Source: Candidatus Pacearchaeota archaeon
Lineage (GTDB): Archaea > Nanoarchaeota > Nanoarchaeia > Pacearchaeales > GW2011-AR1
Direction: 5' to 3'
Length of the DNA stretch: 34,726 bases
Assembly (NCBI GenBank): GCA_023228245.1
Contig: JALOBN010000031.1
Span: 1-34,726 of the forward strand
The position numbers and the translations under genes were made by a program. How positions within the stretch are numbered: position 1 is the first letter of the stretch; the number at the start of each line of letters is the position of its first letter. The notes beneath the pieces were generated by a model, which was not told the origin of the DNA, did not search any database, and saw only the letters and a list, made by a program, of their open reading frames with translations. Shown here one piece after another: positions 7,848 through 16,183 of the stretch.

Positions 7848-9156
7848 CAGCACACTTCCCGGTGTCCTGGCGGAATGGGCGGCCGAGCCCTGGGCGATGG
7901 AGCCCGCGAGATGCGAGGCCCTCTTCGCGAGGTTGTCGCCGCTGGCGGATCGGATCGAGGCGTTATCCAGGATCGAAGTGACTCGTGAGCCGCCGAAGCT
8001 CAACATCGTGGACGGGGTGGCCGTGATCCCGATCTCGGGCATCCTGCTCAAGAGCGTCCCGCCGTGGCTGGCCTTCTTCGGCATCGACGCATCGAGCTAC
8101 GGTCAGATCGCATCGCTCGTGAACCAGGCGGTTGCCTCGCCGCAAGTGGCGTCGATTCGCCTGGAGGTGGATTCGCCGGGCGGAACCATAGCCGGCCTGC
8201 TGGAGGCGGCGAGGGCGATCCGAATGGCGAGAGACAGCAAACCCGTGACGGCACGGGTGCAGGACCTCGCGGCCTCGGCCGCCTACTGGCTCGCCTCCCA
8301 GGCCGGTTCGATCCGGGCGGATCTGAACGCCGAAGTGGGCAGCATCGGCGTCTATATGGTCTATTATGACATGAGCAAGATGGCCGCGGAGGAAGGGGTG
8401 ACCGTCCATGTTATCGCCTCCGGAGAGCACAAGGGCATGGGAGTTCCGGGTGCCCCGATTACGGATTTGCAGATCGCGGCGACGCGAGAAGTCATCGAGG
8501 GCATCGCCGATAATTTCATTGCAGCCGTGGCCGACGGTCGAGGCATGGCGCCCGCCGAGGCTCGGGCCCTGGCCACCGGCCGCCTGTGGGAGGCGAAGGC
8601 GGCGCTCGCGAACAAGCTGATCGACAGGCTCGGCGAAGAGCCGGCCTTGTCCCTGTCGTCCACACCAAACAGTCAATCGTCAATCACCTCTATTGGAGAA
8701 TCCAGTATGGAACCTCAGAAGAATGAGTTGCCGGCGGTGGACGCCGCCGCGAGCGAGGCAAAAGGCCGTGAGGCCGAGCGGGGCAAACTCGCCGAGTTCA
8801 AGGCCGCGTTTCCGAACGATCTGGAATTTGCCGTGGCCAGCTACGAGAGCGGCGTCACGGTCGAGCAGGCGAAGGCGTCCTATGCCATCTGGCAAAAGAG
8901 GGCGGCCAGGGCCGAGACCGCCACGGGCGCCGACGGCCGCATCGGGGCCCAGAGAAGCGAGGGCAACGAGTCCGCACAGGAGGGTCCGGACTTCATGGCG
9001 GCCTCCCGCCAGTACGCGGCCGAGCATAAGTGCTCGATGACAGAGGCGATGAAGGCCGTCCAGGCGAAGGACCCGGCTCTGCACGAGCGGTTCCTCGAAG
9101 CCGCCGAGACAAACGCCCGCCCGGTGAAGAAGGGTAAGGATCGGGTCACCATCTGA
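7837..9156 (+). CDS. S49 (SppA-like) prohead protease with C-terminal scaffold domain
   Basis: This is a capsid maturation protease that digests scaffold during head assembly. It has 439 residues. The ClpP/crotonase-fold domain contains DSPGG near 110, the nucleophile Ser147 in AASAAYW, and the general base Lys199 in GEHKG, the Ser-Lys dyad known for phage S49 enzymes. From residue about 290 the protein turns into a charged helical, scaffold-like region (MEPQKNEL onward). This matches lambda gene C with its nested scaffold Nu3. AGGAGG precedes the ATG at 7837 by nine bases. Confidence 0.92.
   Translation: MRRDSTLPGVLAEWAAEPWAMEPARCEALFARLSPLADRIEALSRIEVTREPPKLNIVDGVAVIPISGILLKSVPPWLAFFGIDASSYGQIASLVNQAVASPQVASIRLEVDSPGGTIAGLLEAARAIRMARDSKPVTARVQDLAASAAYWLASQAGSIRADLNAEVGSIGVYMVYYDMSKMAAEEGVTVHVIASGEHKGMGVPGAPITDLQIAATREVIEGIADNFIAAVADGRGMAPAEARALATGRLWEAKAALANKLIDRLGEEPALSLSSTPNSQSSITSIGESSMEPQKNELPAVDAAASEAKGREAERGKLAEFKAAFPNDLEFAVASYESGVTVEQAKASYAIWQKRAARAETATGADGRIGAQRSEGNESAQEGPDFMAASRQYAAEHKCSMTEAMKAVQAKDPALHERFLEAAETNARPVKKGKDRVTI
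8707..9156 (+). CDS. nested in-frame scaffold protein (Nu3-like)
   Basis: An internal ATG at 8707, in the frame of the protease, is preceded by TTGGAGAA at a good distance and by two TCAATCG-type heptamers, the same kind of leader used before separate genes in this window. Translation from here would yield a 149-residue charged helical protein, the size and composition expected of a head scaffold. Lambda Nu3 is known to be made in just this way within gene C. Expression of the short form is inferred. Confidence 0.6.
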   Translation: MEPQKNELPAVDAAASEAKGREAERGKLAEFKAAFPNDLEFAVASYESGVTVEQAKASYAIWQKRAARAETATGADGRIGAQRSEGNESAQEGPDFMAASRQYAAEHKCSMTEAMKAVQAKDPALHERFLEAAETNARPVKKGKDRVTI

Positions 9157-9211
9157 CCCGATTGGCGGAAATCACACAGAGCAGAACATCCATTTGAACT
9201 GGAGATTCATC

Positions 9212-9625
9212 ATGGCAAATCAAAGAAACAGTCCGGCGAGTTTCGAAGCCGGCGAGGCCGTGGAGCAACATCGGCGTGTGCTGATCACCCCCTCGGGCAC
9301 CGTGAAGTACGCCGACTCGGGGGATTACGGGATCGGCGTGACCCAGCAGAAGGCGGCGAGCGGGGCCCCGGTGGCGGTGCGAGACTACATGCACGGGGGA
9401 TCCTGCCGGATGGAGGCGTCCTCGGCGATCACGCGGGGCCGCAAGGTCTACGCCTCGAACGACGGAAAGGTTGCGGCGACGGGGACGCTCATCATCGGAA
9501 CCGCGGTTCAGGAGGCCAGTGCGTCCGGCAGCATCCTCGAGGTCTGGCCGCATCCCGGCCTCGGCCTCCAGTCGAGCCTGTCCTCGAGCTCGTCCTCCAG
9601 CAGTTCCTCCAGCTCCGGCTCGTAA
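9212..9625 (+). CDS. capsid decoration protein with poly-Ser tail (DUF2190-like)
   Basis: This 137-residue protein resembles the DUF2190/gpD-type cement proteins that sit on the outside of the capsid: GEAVEQHRRVLITPSGTVKY, then a beta-rich core and a GTAVQEASASGSILEVWP end. The gene lies just before the major capsid gene, as in lambda. After the domain the last 17 codons (9572-9622) are almost all serine, written with TCC, TCG, AGC and AGT. The tail would project from the capsid surface. GGAG at 9201 serves the ATG at 9212. Confidence 0.82.
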   Translation: MANQRNSPASFEAGEAVEQHRRVLITPSGTVKYADSGDYGIGVTQQKAASGAPVAVRDYMHGGSCRMEASSAITRGRKVYASNDGKVAATGTLIIGTAVQEASASGSILEVWPHPGLGLQSSLSSSSSSSSSSSSGS

Positions 9626-9690
9626 TCGCCGGGTGAACCGATCATTGACAACGCATTCGGCCGGGCCAGCGGCGGTAAGGAGACAGACAG

Positions 9691-10647
9691 ATGATTACCT
9701 ACGGGACCTACGCTGTTCCCCGCGCCGATCTCGGCGAGGCCTTTCACGAATTCAACCCGGCGGGCATGACGTTCATTGCGGATGCCATTCTGCCGGCGTA
9801 TGGGGTGCCGAAGGAAGATGGCACAATCACGGTCATCACCCGGGAGAACATCCGGATTGACGACGACACCCGCGCCGATGGCGGCACGTTCAACCGGATC
9901 GACATGGAAGGGGAGGACCTGGCCTATGCCACACAGGACAAGGGCCTGGAGATTGCCATCACGGACCGCGAGCGACGCAAGTACGCGAAGGACTTCCAGG
10001 TTGATCTGGAAAAGACCGCGATCCTCAAGCTCCGCATGTTGCTGAAGCGAGAGCTTCGCGTCAAGAACCTGGTCTTCAATACGGCAACCTGGACGGGTTC
10101 GACGCTCTACACGGACAACTCGGGCTCGCCCTGGGACAACATCGCCACGGACATCATCGGCCAGATCGTCGCTGCGAAGGAGAAGGTCCGCCTGAACACA
10201 GGCGTGCGGGCGAACGCCCTGATCGTCGGGGAGTCGGCCGTTCAGAACATGATCAAGAACACAGCGATCAAGGCCCGTTTCCAGGGCACCACCACCATTA
10301 CGGTGGATATGATCCGCGCGGGGCTGGCCTCCCTCGTCGGCCTCCAGCAGCTGATTGTCGGGGACACGGTCTATAACTCGGCCGATGAGGGGCAGACCTT
10401 CAGCGGCTCCGAGATCTGGCCGGACGACTATGCCACGGTCGCGGTGGTCGCCTCCGGTCCGGGGATGCCGGTGACCACGCCGTGCGTGGGCCGCACGCTC
10501 CGGTGGACCGAGATGGCGGACGGTCTGCTGGTGCCCGAGATGTATCGGGAGCCGCAGACCAAAAGCGACATCCTCCAGGTGGAAGACTACGTCGACGAGA
10601 AGGTGTTCGATCCCTACTTCGCACACCTGATGAAGATCGACGCCTGA
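9691..10647 (+). CDS. major capsid protein (gpE-like, HK97 fold)
   Basis: This is the main shell subunit. It has 318 residues, close to lambda gpE (341). The N-terminal part has FIADAILPAYGV and a GTFNRIDME region, followed by a helical spine segment (KTAILKLRMLLKRELRVKN) and a beta-rich C-terminal domain ending VFDPYFAHLMKIDA. The ATG follows TAAGGAGACAGAC. It sits directly after the decoration gene, in the order decoration then capsid. Unlike its neighbour it has no serine tract, which suggests the tracts are confined to surface-displayed or tail proteins. Confidence 0.9.
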   Translation: MITYGTYAVPRADLGEAFHEFNPAGMTFIADAILPAYGVPKEDGTITVITRENIRIDDDTRADGGTFNRIDMEGEDLAYATQDKGLEIAITDRERRKYAKDFQVDLEKTAILKLRMLLKRELRVKNLVFNTATWTGSTLYTDNSGSPWDNIATDIIGQIVAAKEKVRLNTGVRANALIVGESAVQNMIKNTAIKARFQGTTTITVDMIRAGLASLVGLQQLIVGDTVYNSADEGQTFSGSEIWPDDYATVAVVASGPGMPVTTPCVGRTLRWTEMADGLLVPEMYREPQTKSDILQVEDYVDEKVFDPYFAHLMKIDA

Positions 10648-10674
10648 CGAAGGCTTTCGTGAAGGAGGTAGTCG

Positions 10675-10908
10675 ATGGCGGACAGGAATGATCTGGCCTG
10701 GCTGAACGAGCCGGTCGTGCGGATGGTCATCAAGGAGGTGTCTCGCGAGGTCACGCAGGAGGTGATCGCCGAGCACGTCAAGGCCTGTCCCCACGGCCGG
10801 CGGATCGCCAACCAGGTCGCCCTGCTCGTCGGGGTCGCCATCGGGTCGGGCACCGCCGGGGGCGGCATTGCCCTGGTGATTGCCAGGGCCGTCTCCGGCC
10901 TTCCGTAA
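10675..10908 (+). CDS. small membrane-associated head-region protein
   Basis: A 77-residue protein with an amphipathic N-terminal helix, a CPHGRR motif near residue 38 and one glycine-rich transmembrane segment (VALLVGVAIGSG to ALVIARAV). AAGGAGG precedes the ATG by six bases. It is tightly packed between the capsid gene and the head closure gene. I do not recognise the family. A second holin-like or ejection function is possible, but nothing in the sequence decides it. Confidence 0.6.
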   Translation: MADRNDLAWLNEPVVRMVIKEVSREVTQEVIAEHVKACPHGRRIANQVALLVGVAIGSGTAGGGIALVIARAVSGLP

Positions 10909-10917
10909 AGGGGCATC

Positions 10918-11256
10918 ATGACGGATTTCGCGACAGCGCTGGGTTTGGGGGCCGAGGCGGCGATGGCGTTCCTGGATACGGAATCCATCACGTACACGCC
11001 GCTGGCCGGCGCGGGGGTACCGAGAGACGCCCTCGTGGAGCGGCTGGGTCCGCAGAGGCTTTCGGGTCTCGGCAGTGTGCCCCTGGCCCGCGTGACGCTC
11101 CGGAACGATGCGGCGGCCGGTCGCCCGGCGTCGGGGATCGATACGGGCGGCGACACGATCACGTGGTCGCCCAAGCGGGGCGGCGCGACGCGGGTCTCCC
11201 GGGTCCTGGAGATCGAGTGGCAAAATGGCGGGTTCGTGGGGCTTTTGATTGGGTGA
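10918..11256 (+). CDS. head-tail connector / head closure protein
   Basis: A 112-residue beta-rich protein with an ITYTP segment near residue 23 and a C-terminal WSPKRGGATRVSRVLEIEW hairpin, the style of small gpFII-like or head-closure proteins that join the portal to the tail. It starts nine bases after the previous stop and comes before a gpZ-like protein, the usual location for such connectors. The exact family is not certain. Confidence 0.6.
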   Translation: MTDFATALGLGAEAAMAFLDTESITYTPLAGAGVPRDALVERLGPQRLSGLGSVPLARVTLRNDAAAGRPASGIDTGGDTITWSPKRGGATRVSRVLEIEWQNGGFVGLLIG

Positions 11257-11261
11257 CGTCG

Positions 11262-11924
11262 ATGGAAGGTCCGTTGATCCAGGTTCGCTACGACAGGCAG
11301 GCGGTGGAAGCCATAGAGAAATCGCTTGCGGCCATCCCCAACGCCCTGCGGCGGATAGCCCCCTCCGCCCTGAATCGCACGACGAGTTGGACCCGTGTGC
11401 GGGTGAAGAGGCAGCTCGCCGCCGAACTCGCCTGGAAACAGGCAAAGGCCAACGCCTTGATGGTGATTGACAGGGCGACGGCGACGAAACTAAACAGCCA
11501 GCTCCAGGTAGCCAACCGCGTGATCCCTGTGGGCCAGTTTGCGTCCCAGGCCGCCGGCGGTGTGACGGCGATCTTCCCCTCGGGGCAATCGCGGAGCTAT
11601 CTGCACGCGTTCATGGCGACGATGCCCGGCGGTCATACCGGGGGGTTTTTGCGGTACCGCTGGGCCAAGCGGGGCAGCTACGAGAAGAATGGTCTGGGTC
11701 GAATTCGGCGGGAATGGCGAACCAGTCCGACGACGGGCCGGCGGTACAAGACGGAGCTTCCGATCTATGAAGTTCGCGAGCGGGCCCACGTCGTTCTGGA
11801 CCTTGAATTTCTCAAGCCCCTGGCCGCCCAGGGCCTGGCCCGGCTCGACGTCGAGCTCGCGGATCGGATCAAGGCCCTGGTTCTGGGCAAAATGAAATCA
11901 CGGCGCGGCCGGCAGGCCGCATAG
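11262..11924 (+). CDS. minor tail protein Z-like
   Basis: A 220-residue basic protein resembling lambda gpZ, which is needed to connect head and tail in working form. Seen here: an AVEAIEKSLAAIPNALRR start, an ALNRTTSWTRVRVKR motif and a LPIYEVRERAHVVLDLEF end, all typical of the family. The chosen ATG is at 11262; a GTG at 11253 overlapping the upstream stop is an alternative. The ribosome site is weak, so coupling to the upstream gene is likely. Confidence 0.78.
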   Translation: MEGPLIQVRYDRQAVEAIEKSLAAIPNALRRIAPSALNRTTSWTRVRVKRQLAAELAWKQAKANALMVIDRATATKLNSQLQVANRVIPVGQFASQAAGGVTAIFPSGQSRSYLHAFMATMPGGHTGGFLRYRWAKRGSYEKNGLGRIRREWRTSPTTGRRYKTELPIYEVRERAHVVLDLEFLKPLAAQGLARLDVELADRIKALVLGKMKSRRGRQAA

Positions 11925-11936
11925 AAGGAGAAAACC

Positions 11937-12350
11937 ATGCTGGGCAAAGGAACCACGCTGACCGGGTCCGTGACGGGTCTGATCGGCCACATTCGCAACT
12001 GGAATTTCGCCGGACGGAGCGTCGCGGATCTCGACAACACGGACGCCGACACGACCGGGTACCATCGCACGTACGAGCCGGGCCTGATCGAGAGCGGTCA
12101 GTTCACGTGCGAGGTCCTCTACAACGCGACCTACGCCTACAAGGTGGAGAAAGCGCTGAAGAACCGCGTCACCGAGTGCTGGTGTGTGAAGTTTGCCGAC
12201 AACAACAAGCGGTATTTCTGGGGGTACCCGAACTCCTCCGAGCTGTCCGGTCCCTACGACAATCTCGCGAGCTTCAACTTCGGGATCAAGATCACGGGGG
12301 AGATCAAGAGTTCGTCGTCCTCGTCGAGCAGCTCCTCGAGTTCGTCGTAG
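11937..12350 (+). CDS. tail tube protein with poly-Ser C-terminus
   Basis: A 137-residue protein in the tail-tube slot, between the gpZ-like gene and the tail chaperone genes. It begins GKGTTLTGSVTGLIGHIRNW and has strands typical of compact gpV-like tube subunits, including FTCEVLYNATYAYK. The last 13 codons (12309-12347) are all serine in mixed codons. Because the tube is built from many stacked rings, each virion tail would carry many serine tails on its outer surface. AGAAGGAGAAAACC precedes the ATG. Confidence 0.8.
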   Translation: MLGKGTTLTGSVTGLIGHIRNWNFAGRSVADLDNTDADTTGYHRTYEPGLIESGQFTCEVLYNATYAYKVEKALKNRVTECWCVKFADNNKRYFWGYPNSSELSGPYDNLASFNFGIKITGEIKSSSSSSSSSSSSS

Positions 12351-12399
12351 CTGAAGGATTGCACCTGTGTTGAGGCGGTGACTTGAAAAGGAGAAACGA

Positions 12400-12762
12400 A
12401 TGTCGATTCTGACGAAGCAGCAGATCCTGGGTCAGAGCAAGAAACTCAGGCAAAAGACGATCCCCTTCCCCGAGCTGGGCGGCGAGATCCTCTTCCAGGA
12501 GATGAGCTATGCGGATTGGGACGCCTTCGACAAGAAGGCCCCCCTCTACGCCCTGAGGCTCTTCGCCGCCTCGGCGGTGGACGAGAAGGGCGTGCGGCTC
12601 TTCAGCGAGGAGGACGCCAATCAGCTCGCCGCGCGGGGTTCCCACCTGATCGAGCGGGGCGCCCGCGCGGTCCTGGAGCTCAACGGACTCCTGGAGGAGT
12701 CGCCGGGGGCCATCCTAAAAAACTCGCCGAAGATCCCGACGCCGCCCGCGACTGGCGAATAG
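12400..12762 (+). CDS. tail assembly chaperone gpG-like
   Basis: A 120-residue protein in the gpG position between the tail tube and tape measure genes. It contains ELGGEILFQEMSYADWDAFD and a helical second half. Family members coat the tape measure protein during tail assembly and are absent from the virion. An A AAA AAC slippery heptamer in the zero frame near its end allows a longer fusion product. AAAGGAGAAACGA precedes the ATG. Confidence 0.75.
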   Translation: MSILTKQQILGQSKKLRQKTIPFPELGGEILFQEMSYADWDAFDKKAPLYALRLFAASAVDEKGVRLFSEEDANQLAARGSHLIERGARAVLELNGLLEESPGAILKNSPKIPTPPATGE

Positions 12763-13046
12763 CAGCGCACCTGGGCTACGGATCGCGGGACGAGATGCTC
12801 GCGGCGACGGCCGCCAGGGACGTGGTGACCTGGCGGCTGTTGGATCGGCTCGGCGAGTTTGGGGAGCGTCGCCGGGACCGGAGGATCGCGAAGATGACGA
12901 TGCACATCGTGGCCTGCCTCAGGACGGCGAAGTCCGGACCGGTGCAGTTTCGGGAGTTCCTCCTGCCGGCGATCGACGACCGCGAGGAGCCGCCGTCGGA
13001 CGCTGACGAGGTCGAACGGTTCGACAGGGCGGCGGGGCTGAAATGA
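12400..13046 (+). CDS. gpGT-like chaperone made by -1 frameshift
   Basis: The frame opened at 12400 can shift back by one base at 12717-12723 and then runs to 13046, adding about 107 residues (beginning LAEDPDAARDWRIAAHLG). The fusion is about 215 residues. The extension has the look of lambda gpT domains (GYGSRDEMLAATAARDVVTW and a long basic helix). It has no start codon of its own with a ribosome site near the junction. Production of both short and frameshifted forms is known for lambda-like tail chaperones; the frameshift here is inferred from the perfect slippery site and frame geometry. Confidence 0.75.
12717..12723 (+). promoter_or_regulatory. programmed -1 frameshift slippery site
   Basis: A AAA AAC is placed exactly as X XXY YYZ in the zero frame (CTA AAA AAC). 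It is the only obvious slip point in the overlap between the two frames. A slip here joins the two tail chaperone frames. Confidence 0.72.
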
Positions 13047-13055
13047 AAGGAAGAT

Positions 13056-13137
13056 AGCCACAGAGAAAGAAGAGCACACAGAGAAGGAAACTGAAAACTC
13101 GAATTGCGACTCTGTGTCCTCTGTGTCCTCTGTGGCT
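13056..13137. repeat. inverted nonamer array before the tape measure gene
   Basis: Left arm units of the CACAGAGnn type and right arm units of the CTCTGTGnn type face each other across about 25 bases. The outer bases AGCCACAGAG and CTCTGTGGCT are perfect complements, so the transcript can form a hairpin. It lies between the chaperone extension and the tape measure start, and supplies potential upstream codons to the latter. Confidence 0.75.
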
Positions 13138-13155
13138 GCATATTCCTGGTGGTTT

Positions 13156-15534
13156 ATGTCGAGTGGACTGATTCAATCCGGGATTGAATACATCATCAAG
13201 AACTCCACGGCCGCCGGTACGGCCGGGGTCCTCGGCTCTCTCAAGAAGATCGAGAAGGAGGTCACGGGTGTCCAGTCCATGCTCAAGACCGGCCTGACGA
13301 TCGGCCTGGGCGTACTCGGGATCTCCTCCGTCGTCAGCGAGATCCGCGAGGTCGCCGACGAGATCGACAAGACGGCCAAGGCGAGCGACCGGCTGGGAAT
13401 CAGCACGGAGAGCTACACGTCGCTCCAGTACGCGGCGAGCCGGGCGGGCGTCGGGGTGGACCAGCTCCGCGTGGGGATCGAGCAGATGACCCGCAAGGCC
13501 TCCGAGGCGGCCCAGGGGACGGGAGAGGCCCGCAAGGAGATCGCCGAGCTGGGCGTCAACGCCGCCGATCTGGCCAGACAATCGCCGGAGCAGATGCTGT
13601 ACGAACTCGCGGACGCCATGGCAGGGGTCGAGAACCCGGCGGACCGCGTCCGGATCGCGATCAAACTGTTCGGGGAATCGGGCGCCCGCATGGTGAACAT
13701 GCTCCAGGAGGGCTCCGGGGCCCTGCGGGACACGCAGGCCGAGGCGGCCCGGCTCGGGATCACGTTCAGCCGGATCGACGCCGGCCAGGTCGAGGCGGCT
13801 AAGGACGCCTGGGCCCGCATGAGCAGTATCATCAAGGGGATCGAGACGCGGGCCATCATCGAGCTGGCGCCCTACGTGGAGGGGATTACAGAGGCTCTCA
13901 CGGATGCGATGACGGCCGGCGGCGGGTTTGGAGAGGTCATGGTCTCCGTATTTGAAGCGGTTGGAATTGCGGTGAGCGAGACGTTGGAGGAGATCCAGAA
14001 GTTGGCCAATCCCCAGAGATCGATTGGCAACTGGGCGTATAACCAGGGGCTCGCGACTGAGATCGATACGGAGACCCGACGCCGCTACGAGGCGGCGCTC
14101 GGCCAACAAAAATACAGACAGTCTCCCTATGAGGATCAGATCGTCGGCGGTTTCGGAACGGTGGTTGCTCATCAGCAAGGGGCCCCGAGATATCAAGACA
14201 TGTTCGACGCCATCCAAAAGCAGGTGACGGCGGATTTCGCTCAGTACACGGACAATCCATACGCCGGGCCGGATTACTCAGGGCGGTTTGAAAAGATCGT
14301 CGCCGACGCGAGAGAGAAGATCGCCGAGGCGCAGAATCGCGGACTGCTCGACACAATCCGCCAGATGTATGAAGGCACGACAGTCGAGCAGGGGACAAAC
14401 CCTCTGGAGTCGATCCTCCCCGAGGACTTGGGGCTGGGCTTGAATACGGGCCTCTCCGAGTCGTCGCTTTCGTCGGTGGAGATAGGGACCCAGTGGACCC
14501 AGGAGGCGGCCAATATCGAGCAGGCGATTGCCAAGGTCCGCCAGCAGGCGGAAGCCTTGCAACAGACGCTGGCTGGCGTCTACAAAGCGGAAGATCGTCT
14601 CGCCTTCGCGGACCAGGCGGCGGGCGCCTTCGGGGAAGGGACGAGCGCCTACGCGGACGCCGTCAGCCGTTACGGCGAGGCCCTCGATGCCCTGAAGTTT
14701 CAGGAGACGGCCCAGGAGGCCCAGGAGGCCCGCAGTCAGGTCAGTCAGCTCGGGGCGGCCCTCGACACGGAACAGGAGATCATCGGCCGGCTCACGGAGT
14801 CTCACGACCGGGCGGCGGACATGGTCGAGTACGAGCGGGCGGTCCGCCGCGGCTACGCGGAAGACCTCGAAATGCAGACCATGCTGATCGACAGGTACCG
14901 TGAAGGCCTCGACAAGCTCCGCGACGCGGAGTTCGTGAATCAGCAGATGGAGTCGCTCGGTGACACGCTGTCCGAGATCGCTGTCGATTTCGAGAACGCG
15001 GCGGATGCGGCGGAGAGCTTTCTGCGGAGTCTCGCCCAGCAGTCGATCAGCCAGTACATCACACAACCGATGGTCAGCGGCATCGGCTCCTGGTTCTCGC
15101 AGTTGGGGACGGCGGGGACGGCGACGGGCGCCACGGACATCAGCTCGGGGATTTCCGGCACGGCCTACGTGCACAGCGGTGGTGTGATGGGTGTGGACAG
15201 CCTGCCCCGCCGGGACGTTGACGCATCGGTCTTCCGGGGCGCTCGCCGATGTCACACGGGTCTGATGCCGGGTGAAGTGCCGGCGATCCTCAAGCGGACA
15301 GAGGGCGTCTTCACGGAGGGTCAGATGGCGGCCCTCGGCCGCGGGATGGCCGTGCCGGCGACGGGTAGTGCCGCGAGTCCGAAGAACCTCAGTGTTCGGA
15401 TCGTCAACGAGAGCAGCTCGGCGGTCCAGGCGGATTCCGCGGGAATGGACTTCGACTTGAACGACGCCGTTGTGAGCATCCTGCTGCGGGACCACGACAC
15501 GGGCGGCCGCACGCGGGGAGGTCTGCGGAGATGA
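13156..15534 (+). CDS. tape measure protein
   Basis: This protein sets tail length and is ejected with the DNA. It has 792 residues. The N-terminal part has SLKKIEKEVTGVQSMLKTGL and SDRLGISTESYTSLQYAA, a signature of tape measure families, followed by long helical stretches rich in Ala, Glu and Gln (for example from residue about 450 to 620). The C-terminal 150 residues are globular, containing GIGSWFSQLG and VPAILKRTEGVFTEGQMAALG, as in lambda gpH-type ends. The start is taken at ATG 13156. Codons upstream of it come from the nonamer array and are probably untranslated. It lies downstream of the frameshifted chaperone as expected. Confidence 0.9.
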   Translation: MSSGLIQSGIEYIIKNSTAAGTAGVLGSLKKIEKEVTGVQSMLKTGLTIGLGVLGISSVVSEIREVADEIDKTAKASDRLGISTESYTSLQYAASRAGVGVDQLRVGIEQMTRKASEAAQGTGEARKEIAELGVNAADLARQSPEQMLYELADAMAGVENPADRVRIAIKLFGESGARMVNMLQEGSGALRDTQAEAARLGITFSRIDAGQVEAAKDAWARMSSIIKGIETRAIIELAPYVEGITEALTDAMTAGGGFGEVMVSVFEAVGIAVSETLEEIQKLANPQRSIGNWAYNQGLATEIDTETRRRYEAALGQQKYRQSPYEDQIVGGFGTVVAHQQGAPRYQDMFDAIQKQVTADFAQYTDNPYAGPDYSGRFEKIVADAREKIAEAQNRGLLDTIRQMYEGTTVEQGTNPLESILPEDLGLGLNTGLSESSLSSVEIGTQWTQEAANIEQAIAKVRQQAEALQQTLAGVYKAEDRLAFADQAAGAFGEGTSAYADAVSRYGEALDALKFQETAQEAQEARSQVSQLGAALDTEQEIIGRLTESHDRAADMVEYERAVRRGYAEDLEMQTMLIDRYREGLDKLRDAEFVNQQMESLGDTLSEIAVDFENAADAAESFLRSLAQQSISQYITQPMVSGIGSWFSQLGTAGTATGATDISSGISGTAYVHSGGVMGVDSLPRRDVDASVFRGARRCHTGLMPGEVPAILKRTEGVFTEGQMAALGRGMAVPATGSAASPKNLSVRIVNESSSAVQADSAGMDFDLNDAVVSILLRDHDTGGRTRGGLRR

Positions 15535-15553
15535 GAGCGCGGAAAGAAAGAGA

Positions 15554-15648
15554 GCCACAGAGGGCACAGAGGACGCAGAGATGAGACATAAGGATAGAGT
15601 ATATCCCTTTGTTCTTCCGTCTCTGTGCTCTCTGTGTCCCTCTGTGGC
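15554..15648. repeat. inverted nonamer array after the tape measure gene
   Basis: GCCACAGAGGG and two more CACAGAG-type units at the left are mirrored by CTCTGTG-type units ending CCCTCTGTGGC at the right, with about 45 bases between. The transcript can form a hairpin between the tape measure gene and the next tail gene. Confidence 0.75.
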
Positions 15649-15675
15649 CCAACGCATTTTTGTCTGGAGGGCGCC

Positions 15676-16182
15676 ATGAGTTCCTCGATCTCCTCCTCCT
15701 TCTCCTCCTCCAGCAGTTCGTCGTCCTTCTCGGCGGATCAGACGGTCCTGGAGCGGATCAGCGACTGGCTCCGGGTGCAGGTCGCCTCGGCCGTCACGGT
15801 CTACCGCGCCAAGCGGGTGCACTGGTCCGATCCGCTCACGGCGGATGCCTCGGCCGTCGTGGTCCAGGGCGAGGGGCGGGTGTTGTATGAGGGATCGGGC
15901 GATGTGGTGATGGAGCAGGCGTTCGAGATCGCCGTGGCGGCGATTGGGTCCGACTCCGAGACGGATTCCTCCGAGACGAGGGCGGGTCTCTTGATGTCGC
16001 GGATCGTCGAGGCCCTGGGCAGCGACGACGCCTGCGGGGGCAATGCGATGTACGGAGGCCTCGCCGTGGGGACGGTGTCGCCGATCGCTGACGAGGCCGG
16101 TCACGTCACGGGCAAGAGCCTGGATCTGGCGGTGACCTATTCCCATCGGGCGAGTGACCCGACGGTTATCGGGGTGCGGTGA
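15676..16182 (+). CDS. tail terminator-like protein with N-terminal poly-Ser
   Basis: A 168-residue protein. Residues 2-19 are serine with Ile and Phe interruptions. The folded part begins ERISDWLRVQVAS and ends DLAVTYSHRASDP, an alpha-beta pattern that resembles gpU-like tail terminator or completion proteins. In lambda gpU lies earlier in the map, so the position here after the tape measure is unusual and weakens the assignment. GGAGGGCGCC precedes the ATG. This is the only one of the six serine-tract proteins in which the tract is N-terminal. Confidence 0.5.
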   Translation: MSSSISSSFSSSSSSSSFSADQTVLERISDWLRVQVASAVTVYRAKRVHWSDPLTADASAVVVQGEGRVLYEGSGDVVMEQAFEIAVAAIGSDSETDSSETRAGLLMSRIVEALGSDDACGGNAMYGGLAVGTVSPIADEAGHVTGKSLDLAVTYSHRASDPTVIGVR

Positions 16183-16183
16183 C

